A stretch of DNA of 64,000 nucleotides from NCBI GenBank assembly GCA_964016875.1, contig OZ024722.1, positions 19,102,576-19,166,575 of the forward strand, given 5' to 3'. The position numbers were made by a program, and so were the translations under genes. Each line of letters opens with the position of its first letter. Within the stretch, counting starts at the first letter, position 1. Source of the DNA: Fallopia convolvulus (Eukaryota > Streptophyta > Magnoliopsida > Caryophyllales > Polygonaceae). The notes under the pieces are model-generated. The model searched no databases, had not been told where the DNA came from, and worked only from the letters and a program-made list of their open reading frames with translations. This document shows, piece after piece, positions 45,414 through 58,328 of the stretch.

Positions 45414-46353
45414 TGATAAGGATCGAATCGGTGGAGTCGGTGCAAGGACACTTCGGTAGCACTCTTCTTACCGAGGGATCGAGGGATCGAATGATGGGCC
45501 TCGGAATTGATGTTGATGGACGGTAAAGGTTTGAACAATTCAGTAATGGATGATGAAGTTGTGAAAGTGATGGATATGGATGAGTTTAGGGCGTGGATAT
45601 GACTCACCACGCTCGAAACTCAAACTACGAGACTCAAGGACAAGGATGTGACGCACCTTGCTCTTGGATCTCAAAGATGATCCGATATGACTCACGAATC
45701 AAAGTTTAAAACAAAGAAACAACAATTTTATTCAAGGCAAAAACGCCTCAAACTGACGCCTAAACTTGGCAAAACGAAACAAGAGTTTTCATCTTCAAAT
45801 TCAACGTGTCCCTCTAATGGAAAAACGTCCCCTATTTAAGCGAAAAGAACTCCCAACAAAGACTCTTCAAAACCAGCCATAAACACGTAATTGATGGTCA
45901 AAAACCCTTGGAAAACCCAACATTTATTGGCCTTGACTTGGCAAGCAAGAGTCACCAACTCGGTGTAAGCTAGGCGTCGGCATCGCCACGGCGCTCCCGG
46001 TGACTAGCAACGTGCACTCCCCGTCATCTTCATATTTTCTCGGCGCGCCATGGACCAAGAGACCATCTTGAAGCTCTTCTTGCAAGACACGAGCTCGAGC
46101 CCTTGTGATCCACCCTAAGTAAGGCCAAGTGTCGCTGGCGCGCCCGGCGCGCCCAGGTGGCTCGATACCTAGGTTGGGCAGCTCGGCAGGCAGCTCGGCA
46201 CCGAGGTTAGGAGGCTCGGCACCGAGGTCAGGAGGGTCGGTACCGAGGTCAGGAGGGTTGACACCGAGGTAAGGAGGCTCGGCACCGACGTTGGATTGCT
46301 CGGTATCGAAGGCGTCAGAACCATGATGTGGCTTGTGAGGCGTAGTCACATCA
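45414..46353 (-). repeat. right (5') LTR of CRM-like element
   Basis: 940 bp, same length and termini as 38693-39632, 13 substitutions apart, no gaps seen. An open frame at 45924-46349 is simply the LTR-borne copy of the pol tail and has no start signal of its own. Confidence 0.92.
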
Positions 46354-48539
46354 CCTAAGACACGCCACGTCGATTTGGGTCACCATAATCTTAGAGAAGA
46401 TTCCTTGGAGCATTAATCAATCCAGAGGGATTCCCTAAAGGAAAAACACCACCCCGAAGGGTTAGCTAACAATTCCAATATGCATTGGATAGTAAATGCA
46501 ATATGCAGAATCAAAATCAATTTATTCAGTTACATAATACGAATAGTAATATAATAATTCACATATAGTACATTCACAATAGCAGACAATTACACCACAA
46601 TATTTAAAGTCATAAGACGATTAGTAACAATAGCATATCGTCTCACTTTAGTATCTCCTCAATCATCTATCACCTCAATAATAATTCAATCATAACTCAT
46701 TCATTCTTATCCGTTAACTTCATTTATCTGACAAGCATGGCATCCTCCAGCCTTACACGGGGTAGTGGACGACGACCTCCACCATTTTTCCGAACCACTC
46801 ACACCCTCATCATTCATCTTCTTACCCCTGGTCAAGCCTCCACTGGAGCACTCGCCAAAACATTTTATTATAATTTTGAAGGGCCCCTCCTTGACATACC
46901 ACTAAGTTAGGGATGTCTCCGCCTTCCCGACTATCCCTAATCATAGCCGTATCGGTTAGGTGCCAATGTTTAGAAATCCGAGTAAAATACAGAATATTAT
47001 TCATCTATCATAATTTTCCAAAATAACGAATTATTTTCAAATAGACATTAATAATATATAAGAATGAATCCCAAAATACAACTCTACACATCAAATCTAC
47101 ACGTCCCACACACATCAAAATTGATAACTAAGTAAGTCTAGGTGACTTACCTCAAACGAAGATTTCCCAATGATAGCAGAAAGGACTTGGTGAAGTAGAT
47201 GTCTAGGAATAAGAGTAACACTTATAAGAAATGGCGGTTTTAGCCAATTCAAGTCAAAGTTAAAGGAAAAACTCAACCCGACTAAGTCACGAGTAGACCC
47301 GATATCAAGGTACACATAGTATCTCGTTTTTAACTAATTAAATTACACATTTTTTTATTAATATTTCATACACTATACTAAGAGCTACTAATTAACTATA
47401 ATCTATAAACTAACCTAACCACAAACATAATTGTAGTTCATGATCAACCATCTGTACATGAAAACGAATGCGTACAAGTGAAAATACTAATTTCTATCCT
47501 ATTCTAAACCAACATCTTTAAACTAATTAACTCCTAATCAAACTAAAGATTCAACCGCACATTCAAAAACTCAGCACCCTCTTCCAACTCTTAGATTAAT
47601 AATTTTAAGCCATAATCACTTTTATATCTTCTTAAAAACACATATACTATGTCACCCTTCTTGAATTAAATTTTTTAAAGAACAACAATCACAACCGAAC
47701 CATATACTCAGCTCTTTCAATCTTCCTAGTTTAACGTACAACACATATCAACACACTTACTAAACACTTACTAAACTCAATTCCCATATATACTTCTTTT
47801 CAAAAAATTGTACAACCAAACCCTCCCAATCCGTTCAACTTAAATATAGAAGAAGAGCTTAAATATAGTACCACACACGGCGGAAGATGTATAATAATAT
47901 GGTGGCGGTGGAGTCTCGGCATCGACAACGGTGATCAACGGTGAACCGATCTTGCTTGTGGAGTTGCTGGTGTGGGAATGTTAGGCAAAGAAGGTAGTGG
48001 TGATGGAAATCAACAACGATCAATTCAAAGTGAGGCAGAAGATGGCCTTCTTAAGGATAATTAGCTAGATTGATTCATTTGGTGGCTTGCTCGTGAATGA
48101 ATAAAATGAGGCGGTGGGTAGTTTGCTTACAAAGGGAGGAAACCTTATTGATAAGCCTTAAGAGAGCTAATGAGTTTACCCATACGCACCTACAACATAT
48201 ATATAATTTATGTAATTAAATTATTGGCCAAAGTCGACAACTATTAAATATGTATAACAACATATACGTGTATGTATATGTGTATATTACATGGCTAAAC
48301 TAATGATCACATAATTATTATTTTTTAATAGTCTTTTATATAAAATTTTTTATTAGATAACAAAATCATAACTGAAAGAATACACGAGTATTACATATAC
48401 CCCTCATTTAAATTATGTTTCGTCCTCGAAACATATATTAGGGCAGTGATATCCATCATTTCCAACAACCATTGCAAAAAAAAATCATTAATATGACATA
48501 ATTCATAACCAATTTGATCATTCTAAAGTCATGTGCACG

Positions 48540-50144
48540 ACGAACTAACCTGCTAACTATCTACTGTACCCTTGCTATCAAACTAGGATAAGCATCAGAG
48601 TAATTCTTCTCTATACTAGCTTCAATTTTCCAAGTGGCTTCCTCGACTCCTCGTCAAGACCACTGAATCAACAATAACAAAATCTATTTGTTCCACAACT
48701 ACTTTATGCGACGATCTAGAACTGCTATTGGTTGCTCCATAAAGGTATGGTCAGGCTCAATCTTCAATTCCTCATAATTGAACCTATGACTAGGATTAGG
48801 CACATATTGCCTTAACTGCAACACATGAAATACAGAATGAACTCCATCCAAGGCTGGTGGCAATTCCAACTTGTAAGATGCTTCACCTACCCTCTTGAGA
48901 ATCTCAAAGGGCTCGATGTACCGAGGAATCAACTACCCTTTCACCCCAAACCTCCTAACTCCGCGAGTCGGCGACACTCTCAACCAAACATGGGCTCCTA
49001 CTTAGAATTCCAAAGGTCGTCGCCTCTTGTCCGCGTATGATTTCTGGTGACTTTGCGCATCCAACATGTGCTCTCGGATCAAATCTACTTTCTCCACGAT
49101 TTCTTGTATCATTTGAGGCCTTCCATCTACAACATCTGATCGATCATCCCAACATAGAGTTGTCCTACATCTCCATCCATATAAAGCTTCATAGGGTGCC
49201 ATCTTGATTGAGGAATACCAACTATTATTATAGGCAAACTCCACTAGCTCCAAATAGTCATACCAATTTCCTCCCCAATCTAGCACACATGACCTCAGCA
49301 TATCCTCCAACCTCTATATCGTCCTTTCAAACTGGCCATCTGACTACGGGTGGTAAGAAGTTGTGAAATGTAGCTCTATGCCTAAGCCTTTATGTACTTG
49401 CTTCCAGGAATTAGAGGTAAACCGTCCATCACGCGTCCATCACGATCAGACACAATTGTCTCGAGCACTCCATGAAATCCCACTATTTAATTTGTTTTAA
49501 TTAAGAACACTTCTACTAGTTTACTCACTTGCCAAGTCTCTCTAATCGGAAGACAACAAGCAGTCTTCATCAGTCTATCTACAAAAACCCATATTGTATC
49601 ATGTCCTCTACTGATCTGCAGTACGATAACAAAATCCATGGAAATGTCCTCCCACTTCCACTCTTCAATGGGAAGTGGTTGGAGCCTTCCACCTGGTGTT
49701 TTGTGCTCTATCTTCACCTGTTGACATACTTGACACTTTTCCACAAATCTCGCTACATCAGGCTTCATGCCATCCCACCAGTAATATTGTCTCAAATCCT
49801 TGTACATCTTACTAGCTCCTAGTTGGATTGAATAAAGCCTAGAATGAGCCTGTTGAAGTATTTTCTATCTTAACTTGTGATCTCGGGGAACACATACTCT
49901 TACATGAAATCTTAAAATTCCATCTTCTGTGATTTCAAATTCACGTGCTTGTCCTTGGTGTACCTTTTGACAAATATCTTGAATCCTTCAGCAAGTCTCT
50001 TGCTTTTTTGTGGATCTCCTCCAATAGACTAGGCTGATATTCTAAGGGACGTAGCTGACCTTGATATCTTTGAATCCATACCTCAATTCCATTCCCTATC
50101 AAATCCTTTTGTAGAGACGGTTGAGTAGTCATGTGGGACAACAT
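48540..50144 (-). pseudogene. Tekay-like integrase and chromodomain remnants
   Basis: Pieces in order on the minus strand: integrase zinc/HHCC-side segment (MYKDLRQYYWWDGMKPDVA, C-x2-C in CQVCQQVK) and rve start (WEDISMDFV) at 49807-49487; later core (LELVEFAYNNSW, APYEALYGW) at 49310-49002; the post-integrase RYIEPFEILKRVGEASYKL ... VFHVLQLRQYVP segment at 48932-48699; and a chromodomain-like EEATWKIEA at about 48660-48600. Several stops and shifts separate these. Confidence 0.85.
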
Positions 50145-51317
50145 TCATTCCTGAGATGATTTCCGGCTAAGTGCATCAGCCACAACATTTGCCTTGCCTA
50201 GGTGATAAAGGATCTCTAGATCATAATCCTTAATCAGTTCGAGCCACTTGCGTTGTATTATATTGAGCTCTCGCTGTGTAAAAATATACTTGAGATTCTT
50301 ATGATCCGTCGGAATTTGACACGTCGCTCCATAAAGATAATGATGTCAATTCTCCAATGCATGGACCACAACGGCTAATTCTAGATCGCGTGTTGGGTAA
50401 TTTTACTTATTCGACTCTAACTGCCTTGAAGCATAAGCAATTACCTTATCATTCTTCATTAGGATACAACCTATTCCATGTTTTGAAGTATCGCTATATA
50501 TTACATAACATTCATTCCCTTGAGGATGAGCTAAGACCGGAGTCGAAGTTAGTCTATTCTTAACTCATCAAGACTTTTCTGACAAGAAATTGACCACTAA
50601 AATTTTGTTGTTTTATATTCAATGGTTGGGCTTAGAAGAGAAAGTCCTTCTACAAACCATCTATAATACCCAGCCAAACCTAAGAAACTACGTACTTCCT
50701 TCACATTTATTGGAGGTTCCGAGGCTGCCACAACTTCGATCTTCATTGGGTCAACCATTACTCTTCTAAAGGACACAACATGTCCTAGGAAAGTTACCTC
50801 TGAAATTCAAAATTCACACTTTGATAATTTTGTGAACAATCGATGTTGTCTCCAAAAACTCCCAAGACTGTTCTCAAATGATGAACATGCTCCTCATGAC
50901 TTGTTGAATCTACCAAGATATCATCTATGAAAACTACGACAAACCAATCTAAATAATCAACAAAGATTAGGTTTATCAATTCCATGAACACAACTGGGGC
51001 ATTTTTCAATCGAAAGGGCTTCACCACAAACTCGTAATGTCCATATCTTGTATGAATCCTGTCTTTGGAATGTCTTCCTCTCTGATTCTTAACTGATGAT
51101 ACCTAGATCGCATATCGATCTTAGAGAATACCACAACTCCTTGTATTTGATCTATTAAATCATCAGATCTCATTCGACGATGAACAAACTCAATGACCCG
51201 TATTTCTTCTTTAAAAACAAAATTGGAGCTTCCTAATGTGACATTGAGGCGCACATGTCCCCTTTCTAACAATTTCTCTAGTTGAGTCTTTAACTCTTGC
51301 ATCTCCATTGGAGCCAT
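50145..51317 (-). pseudogene. Tekay-like reverse transcriptase and RNase H remnants
   Basis: RT blocks: LEKLLERGHVR, VFSKIDMRSRYHQLRI (about 51317-51021), then LKNAPVVFMELIN and VVVFIDDILV (catalytic IDD, about 51020-50900) and HEEHVHHLRTVL. RNase H and the connection to integrase (about 50760-50145) are recognisable only as short pieces with stops. Enzymatically dead. Confidence 0.8.
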
Positions 51318-51319
51318 GC

Positions 51320-53214
51320 GATAAGGAGCTTATATTGGTCTTGTATGTGGCTCCAAGTCAATATTGAAGTCTACCTCTCGTTAATGTGGAAGCCCTGGTA
51401 ACTCCTCAGGAAATACATTTTCAAACTCTCGTACTACTAGAATGTATTTGAATATTGGGATTTCTTTATCCTCAATAACCTACACATCCATTCTTTAGTA
51501 ACTTAGCCACCTTCATTGCACTAATTATTACTCCATCCTTATCTTTTCTTGGTTCTTGCCATACATGTTTGGAACAATCATCTGCAGTTACTGTTACAGT
51601 TCCACTATGGATATCGAACGCTACCCGATATCGCCATATCCAATCCATTCTCGAAATTATATTATCATAAACTACTAACTATACTAGTATGACATATGCT
51701 AACTAGTCTCTATTTCCCATCCTTAGGTGTATTTAGAACATCATCTCTCATCAACTCAAACACTCAGGTTCGAGTGGTACCCAAGTTATTGACCTCATTA
51801 CCGCGACCTTTGTCCTGACTCAGTGTTGGTGGTGGGTATTGTTGAGGCGGTGCACAGCGACAAGCCACAAAGTTACCAATACTTAGAGATGATCCATGGG
51901 ATGAAACTTTTCCCTTATTAAAGCAGAATTTTGAATGATGTCCCTCTTTTTCACAAGTGAAACAAGCAACCAAGGGTTTTAGGCATCTACTCTTAACATA
52001 TTCAGTACTTATTGTAGCACTTCCTTCGGTTCCTAAAAGGACATCCCTATTGTAATTGACCAGGACGCCTTTGGGATTGAGTAATTGGTTCCCTTTGTTG
52101 AAACTTGACTGGGTCGTCCATCTTTTCTTAAAGCCCGATGACACCATCTTATGTTTCTTACTTTCTCCTAGAATAACGTCAAACTATCCTGTTCTCGGAC
52201 TGGCCAGAACATATGCCAATGTCGACGTTTGCACATCAACTAAGATATTAAGTCATAGTTCAAACATATAGGCACGCAACTACAGTTGTAACAACTTTAG
52301 AAAAGCATAGATTCAGAGTTTATCAGTAGGTGTAGCGTTACGTACATCTGTTAACTCTCTTTGAAACCTTTGAATCGTTTCAGTCACCCGAATGTTCTCC
52401 AATCCGACATCTGAGAAGGCAACTTATCTTGCACTCCTCACAAGCTCGGGACTGTAATATTCCTGAATCTTCTTTCCAAATTCTCTAAAGGTCACGACCT
52501 TTTGATGTTCATCATTTAGATCCCACCAGTCAAATGCGCCTTCTTGTAATAAACTTTGCAGTTCGCACTAAGGACATCCTCCTCTCTTCTGGCGCTTGGA
52601 TTGAATCTAATGCAGACGCGGCCTTTATCAACCATTGTTCCATATCATGTGTTGAAGCTCTACCAAAGTTTAGTACTCTTGTCTTTTTAAACTCTCCAAG
52701 CCACTTATCTGGCTTGGACTCCTATAGGACTCCTCCTAACTCCACAACCCTTCTATAGCATTCAAGTTCCAAGATGTCTAGTGGTATTACCACCTCGCTT
52801 ATTTGGCAAAGCATCCTCATTTTTGGCGTCTACATCTCAGGTTCGAGAGGCATGTTAGCAACAACATCAATAGGTGGTATATCAGTTGGCCTATGTACTT
52901 ATGAGTTAACCCTTGCTCTAATTCCAACAATAGAGTTAACATCTTCTCCTATAATTGGTGATTCATGTCTCCTAGGGTTATTATCAACAAAAGCTTTTAG
53001 ACTATCCTTGTCGAACACCCAATGTCGGTCTTTCGTCTTTCGCAACCTCTTTGGTATAAGGGTTAACTAGAGCTGTATTGGTGCCTTCGCTACCCTTTCC
53101 ACAACCACATCCTTGGCCTCGGGGTCTACCTCTTCCTCTAATAGTATTAGTAGTCTTCTTTGGTGGTGCCAAAACTAATCTACCAATACTATTATTATTA
53201 AGCCTAAACATCAC
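51320..53214 (-). pseudogene. Tekay-like gag and protease remnants
   Basis: A zinc knuckle CFTCEKEGHHSKFC lies at about 51965-51924 in the frame 52147-51764. A basic GRGRPRGQGCG stretch is near the gag start (53214-53002). Between them short frames on the minus strand fit a decayed gag domain. The protease region (about 51330-51760) is too decayed for a confident active site. Confidence 0.7.
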
Positions 53215-53414
53215 TAAACAAAGAACATAAGAAAATGCTTACAAGATTTCTTCCCATTCAATGGTGGCTTTTCGACGTGTCTTTCAGCCCGACTATGCAA
53301 TATGCCCAACTTTTAAAAAAAATGTTGAAACAGGAAAACTCGATCTGAGTTTTCGTTTAAGTTGGACTTCTCATACTTTTATTGTTAGGTTCCTTGTGCC
53401 CTTGTTGTCAACAT

Positions 53415-53427
53415 GACTCTGATACCA
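53415..53427 (-). other. primer-binding site of Tekay-like element
   Basis: Minus-strand TGGTATCAGAGTC, three bases inside the right LTR at 53431; tRNA-Met type with one change at the end. Confidence 0.88.
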
Positions 53428-53430
53428 ATT

Positions 53431-55776
53431 TGTAACACCCTGATTTTAAATACCAAAATGTCACTTGGTTGTGGATCTCACCTGGGTCCACTCAGGCTAA
53501 CCTGACAACAAACTCACATGTAGGACCTTCCAACAAAGGCACGATGAGAAATACAAGAAAACCATCCAACTTATTTAGTATTAAAAACAACAGAAAAATC
53601 ATGTATGCACCAGAAAGTCACAAAACAAACCCAAACTTTACCTACTAAACAACAACGTGTATTTCACACACCTCTCTTAACAAAATTACAACATCTCCAA
53701 TATCTAACAACCTTTCACAACAAACCCACTTAAGCCTAAGACACGCCACGTCGATTTGGCTCACCATCATCTTAGAGAAGATTCCTTGGAGCATTAATCA
53801 ATCCAGAGGGATTACCTAAAGGAAAAACACCACCCCGAAGGGTTAGCTAACAATTCCAATATGCATTGGATAGTAAATGCAATATGTAGAAGCAAAATCA
53901 ATTTATTCAATTACATAATAAGAATAGTAATATAATAATTCACATATAGTACATTCACAATAGCAGACAATTACACCACAATATTTAAAGTCATACGACG
54001 ATTAGTAACAATAGCATATCGTCTCACTTTAGTATCTCCTCAATCATCTATCGCCTCAATAATAATTCAATCATAACTCATTCATTCTTATCCGTTAACT
54101 TCATTTATCTGACAAGCATGGCATCCTCCAGCCTTACACGGGGTAGTGGACGGCGACCTCCACCATTTTTCCGAACCACTCACACCCTCATCATTCATCT
54201 TCTTACCCCTGGTCAAGCCTCCACTGGAGCACTCGCCAAAACATTTTATTATAATTTTGAAGGGGCCCTCCTTGACATACCACTAAGTTAGGGATGTCTC
54301 CGCCTTCCCGAGTATCCCTAATCATAGCCGTATCGGTTAGGTGCCAATGTTTAGAAATCCGAGTAAAATACAGAATATTATTCATCTATCACAATTTTCC
54401 AAAATAACGAATTATTTTCAAATAGACATTAATAATATATAAGAATGAATCCCAAAATACAACTCTACACATCAAATCTACACGTCCAACACACATCAAA
54501 ATTGATAACTAAGTAAGTCTAGGCGACTTACCTCAAACGAAGATTTCCCAATGATAGCAGAAAGGACTTGGTGAAGTAGATGTCTAGGAATAAGAGTAAC
54601 ACTTATAAGAAATGGCGGTTTTAGCCAATTCAAGTCAAAGTTAAAGGAAAAACTCAACCCGACTAAGTCACGAGTAGACCCGATATCAAGGTACACATAG
54701 TATCTCGTTTTTAACTAATTAAATTACACATTTTTTTATTAATATTTCATACACTATACTAAGAGCTACTAATTAACTATAATCTATAAACTAACCTAAC
54801 CACAAACATAATTGTAGTTCATGATCAACCATCTGTACATGAAAACGAATGCGCACAAGTGCAAATACTAATTTCTATCCTATTCTAAACCAACATCTTT
54901 AAACTAATTAACTCCTAATCAAACTAAAGATTCAACCGCACATTCAAAAACTCAGCACCCTCTTCCAACTCTTAGATTAATAATTTTAAGCCATAATCAC
55001 TTTTATATCTTCTTAAAAACACATATACTATGTCACCCTTCTTGAATTAAATTTTTTAAAGAACAACAATCACAACCGAACCATATACTCAGCTCTTTCA
55101 ATCTTCCTAGTTTAACGTACAACACATATCAACACACTTACTAAACACTTACTAAACTCAATTCCCATATATACTTCTTTTCAAAAAATTGTACAACCAA
55201 ACCCTCCCAATCCGTTCAACTTAAATATAGAAGAAGAGCTTAAATATAGTACCACACACGGCGGAAGATGTATAATAATATGGTGGCGGTGGAGTCTCGG
55301 CATCGACAACGGTGATCAACGGTGAACCGATCTTGCTTGTGGAGTTGCTGGTGTGGGAATGTTAGGCAAAGAAGGTAGTGGTGATGGAAATCAACAACGA
55401 TCAATTCAAAGTGAGGCAGAAGATGGCCTTCTTAAGGATAATTAGCTAGATTGATTCATTTGGTGGCTTGCTCGTGAATGAATAAAATGAGGCGGTAGGT
55501 AGTTTGCTCACAAAGGAAGGAAACCTTATTGATAAGCCTTAAGAGAGATAATGAGTTTACCCATACGCACCTACAACATATATATAATTTATGCAATTAA
55601 ATTATTGGCCAAAGTCGGCGACTATTAAATATGTATAACAACATATACGTGTATGTATATGTGTATATTACATGGCTAAACTAGTGATCACATAATTATT
55701 ATTTTTTTAATAGTCTTTTATATAAAAAAATTATTAGATAACAAAATCATAACTGAAAGAATACACGAGTATTAAA
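53431..55776 (-). repeat. right (5') LTR of Tekay-like element
   Basis: 2346 bp, uninterrupted. Starts TGTAACACCC on the plus strand; its outer end reads ATTAAA where the other copy has ATTACA, a single substitution of the terminal CA. Flanked by ACTGG. Confidence 0.9.
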
Positions 55777-56880
55777 ACTGGGTCTTTTCAAAAAAGTTTC
55801 TTGATTTTTTCCAATTCACGAAGAAAGTTCTCCTTTTTAAGCTCCACTACCAAGATAATTGAAAAAGTCACAAACATATTGATTCACGTTGCATACACAA
55901 CAACTACTAATTGGAGTTGATGTGCAAAATAATGTACATACCAAGCATTAGGATTTTTCTTCAAAATAAGTGCCTTCAAGCCATTAAACTCACCCTTCAT
56001 ATTTGATGCACTATCATACCCCTGACCTCTCAATCTAGATAAAGATAAACCATGTTTGGCAAACAAAGAATCAATACCCTCCTTCAAGCATATTATCGAT
56101 GTCTCCCTTACAAACCTAAAAATCGCTCCACCACTTGTCCATGTTTGTTTACATATCTAATCAGAACTACCATTTGTCCTTCAAAGAGCAATCACACGAC
56201 TTATCAACCAAAATTGAAAATAATCTATCACCACTGTCAATTAATATAGCAAGAGTAGTCTCAACTGTATAAGCATGAACCATATCTTTTTTTACTGCTA
56301 GAGCTATCATTTGATTATTTCCATGTGCATTTTTCAAAACAACACTACCAATCTCATGATTTCTCAAGTTATACCATGTCAACAATTCCAAAAAATACCT
56401 CTATTCAAAGAAGTAGATGACTCATCATGTCCTCTCATAGGCAAACCTTGACATAAAATAAATTGAATGACATCAAGAGTTGTTGTCAAATGAATGCGGT
56501 AAGCTTCTTCTCTTCTCAAATTGTTTCCTTGAACAATATAGCTCACACTCTGTTTTTTTATTTTTGAAATTCTCAAAATCTATTCTTGCTTTGTTATGTG
56601 GATTACCAACTGAACCAATATGTTCTTTGAACATTTCAGTTGCCTTTTTTCAATTACAAAACCCCCTTTTTGTAAATACTTCACCCCCGGGTTGTAAAGC
56701 TTGGACTTGAAAAGAAAACACCAAAAAACAAAATGTGGGATCATTTTGAACACTATAATATAGCCAATAAAAATCTTCAAACCATGCATCTCTAAAAGTT
56801 CTATTTCCAGAAATGGAGAGGAAATGCGAGCGAAAAATTTATCAATGCAAAAAAGAATCAGATCTTCATTTGACACGTAT
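55777..56880 (-). pseudogene. hAT transposase, N-terminal half (ZMYM1-like)
   Basis: Minus strand, right to left: a decayed TTF-type zinc-finger region (LFKSK / YLQKGGFV, about 56876-56580), REEAYRIHLTTTLDVIQFILCQGLPMRGHDES (56576-56400), a LAVKKDMVH / ILIDSGDRLFSILVDKSCDCS block (56391-56167), then IDSLFAKHGLSLSRLRGQGYDSASNMKGEF and FAHQLQLVVV (56087-55884), and GKNQETF just before the ACTGG duplication. The following conserved block, DTRWGSH, is found on the far side of the insertion at 38380. Multiple stops and frame changes; no active transposase. Confidence 0.87.
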
Positions 56881-58328
56881 CTAGGAAGAACAAACTATGA
56901 TGGTATGATTAATAAAGATTGTTTGTACACACATGTGAGCAGTATATGTTTGAGTAACTAAACAAGATAATTGGACAGAATATTCCTTAAAAGGACAGAT
57001 GTCAAACCATGAACAAAGGAAGTAATCCTAAGCAGGATCACATAGTTTTGTCTTTAAGGAACTATAGCTAGGAGATCAGAGTAATTATGCAAAAGGGGTC
57101 CTTGAGGCGGGAGATGTAGAAAATTCACATTGGAAATTGTGGTGAAGAATACCTCAATTGACATCAATGATCCAAAGCTTGAACAAAGACATTACCATAC
57201 TAAAGTATTCATTCAGTTAAAAGAAATCGGGTTCAAGTGTTCAACTGAGGAACATGGCTTCTTCCGGTCTATACATAACGAAGATAAAAGGAAAGATATA
57301 CAATGGATACTAAGTTTAGAGACTAAAATTGAACAATGGCCAATTAAAGTACTATTCTTAAAGCCAAGTTAGCTTCATCTACAAGAACGTGACATTTATC
57401 CTAATCTTCTATATTTTCCTACTTCTAAAAGAGGTAAATTCCCCTAAACATTTATTTGTTCAGGGCTGAACAAGCCAACTTACATCCCCTACTCTAACTT
57501 CAATTTGTTCTGAATATCAAACCGTGCCTGTTTCTAAAAGATGTCTGAAATTTGTGATCCTATCAATATTAGCAATTGAATTTCATTGGATATTTTTCTA
57601 TGTTTCTTAGGAACACTCAGTTTCATCTATGAGGATGAGAGAGCCTATCATAAGGAAGAGAAACATGCATTAGATCGGACACAAATGCTAATGTTTCAGT
57701 GTTATCGTATTCTCTATTATAATCAATGGCTTTTAGGCTCTAATATTTGATATTTTTTCTTGTCTTCGTGCATGTACCGTGTAGGATTCACCTTATGCAG
57801 TTGAGAAATCACCTATCTCCACCTTGCTTATAAAGGTTGAGAAAACAAACTCAGGCATAATGGACATGTCAAACCACATCAAGAAGGTAATCCCCACACC
57901 CTGCCCCTTTCTTTCATCTATTTGAACATACTTTACAGCCAAATTTCAAGCTGGTAGCACTAGCCAAAGTATAGTTGTGATATCCTCAATTTTCATCTTG
58001 GTCCTAGTTACTAGCTCAGTAATTGTGTACATAATAATGCATTAGTGGAAATGCCGTATTTACAACCTCACAACTTCAACAAGCCCAATTTGATTAAGCA
58101 TTCTAAAAACAATGCAAAATCGAACAAGCAATCCAACAACACAAATGAAATCAGATTTATAAAGTCGACTAAGCCCTCAAAACCCTATCCCTATTATTTG
58201 AGACTGAATCAATAACAAATTAAGAGGCAATTTCATAAATAAATCTAAGACCGAAAACTTACGAGGACCGCTATCCAAATTACGACCTTCATCGACCTCA
58301 CCAGCGACTTGTTTCGCCGCACCACGCT
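56881..58328. other. unassigned DNA upstream of hAT pseudogene, with exon-like scraps
   Basis: Probably includes the 5' part of the hAT element. On the plus strand two pieces look exon-like: about 57130-57372 (an 80-aa frame with no recognised domain) and about 57785-57886, bounded by GTGTAG and AAGGTAATC. Neither belongs to a family I recognise, and no joined reading frame could be supported. Confidence 0.3.

Larger units (their letters stand above)
38693..46353 (-). mobile_element. CRM-like chromovirus nested in Tekay LTR
   Basis: 7661 bp with 940-bp LTRs (38693-39632 and 45414-46353), termini TGATAAGG...CACATCA, flanked by perfect CCTAA duplications (38688-38692 and 46354-46358). The LTRs differ at 13 positions by my count (1.4%), so this is a recent insertion. 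Minus orientation: primer-binding site 45399-45411, gag, protease, RT, RNase H, integrase, polypurine tract at about 39633-39646. The pol frame continues into the 3' LTR, a known property of several CRM-type elements. CRM assignment rests on the character of the RT/integrase and this layout, not on a search. Confidence 0.88.
38384..48395 (-). repeat. left (3') LTR of Tekay-like element, interrupted
   Basis: 38384-38692 plus 46359-48395 add up to 2346 bp, exactly the length of the right LTR. The gap is filled by a nested CRM-like element and its CCTAA duplication. Ends GAGTATTACA at 48395. Confidence 0.9.
38384..55776 (-). mobile_element. Tekay/Del-like chromovirus (Ty3/gypsy) inserted in hAT pseudogene
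   Basis: LTRs of 2346 bp at each end (the left one split by another element), termini TGTAACACCC...ATTACA, flanked by perfect ACTGG duplications (38379-38383 and 55777-55781). Oriented right to left: primer-binding site at 53415-53427, gag, protease, RT, RNase H, integrase and a chromodomain remnant, polypurine tract at about 48398-48410. All coding parts carry stops. In the first 309 bp the two LTRs differ at 6 positions (about 2%). Confidence 0.9.

Noticed and set aside
45924..46349. Independent gene in the right LTR
   Set aside because: It is the LTR copy of the pol tail, lacking a promoter-proximal start or separate identity.
47115..47315. 66-aa minus frame repeated at 54496-54696
   Set aside because: The repetition is simply because both lie in the two LTR copies of the Tekay-like element; no protein family is recognised.
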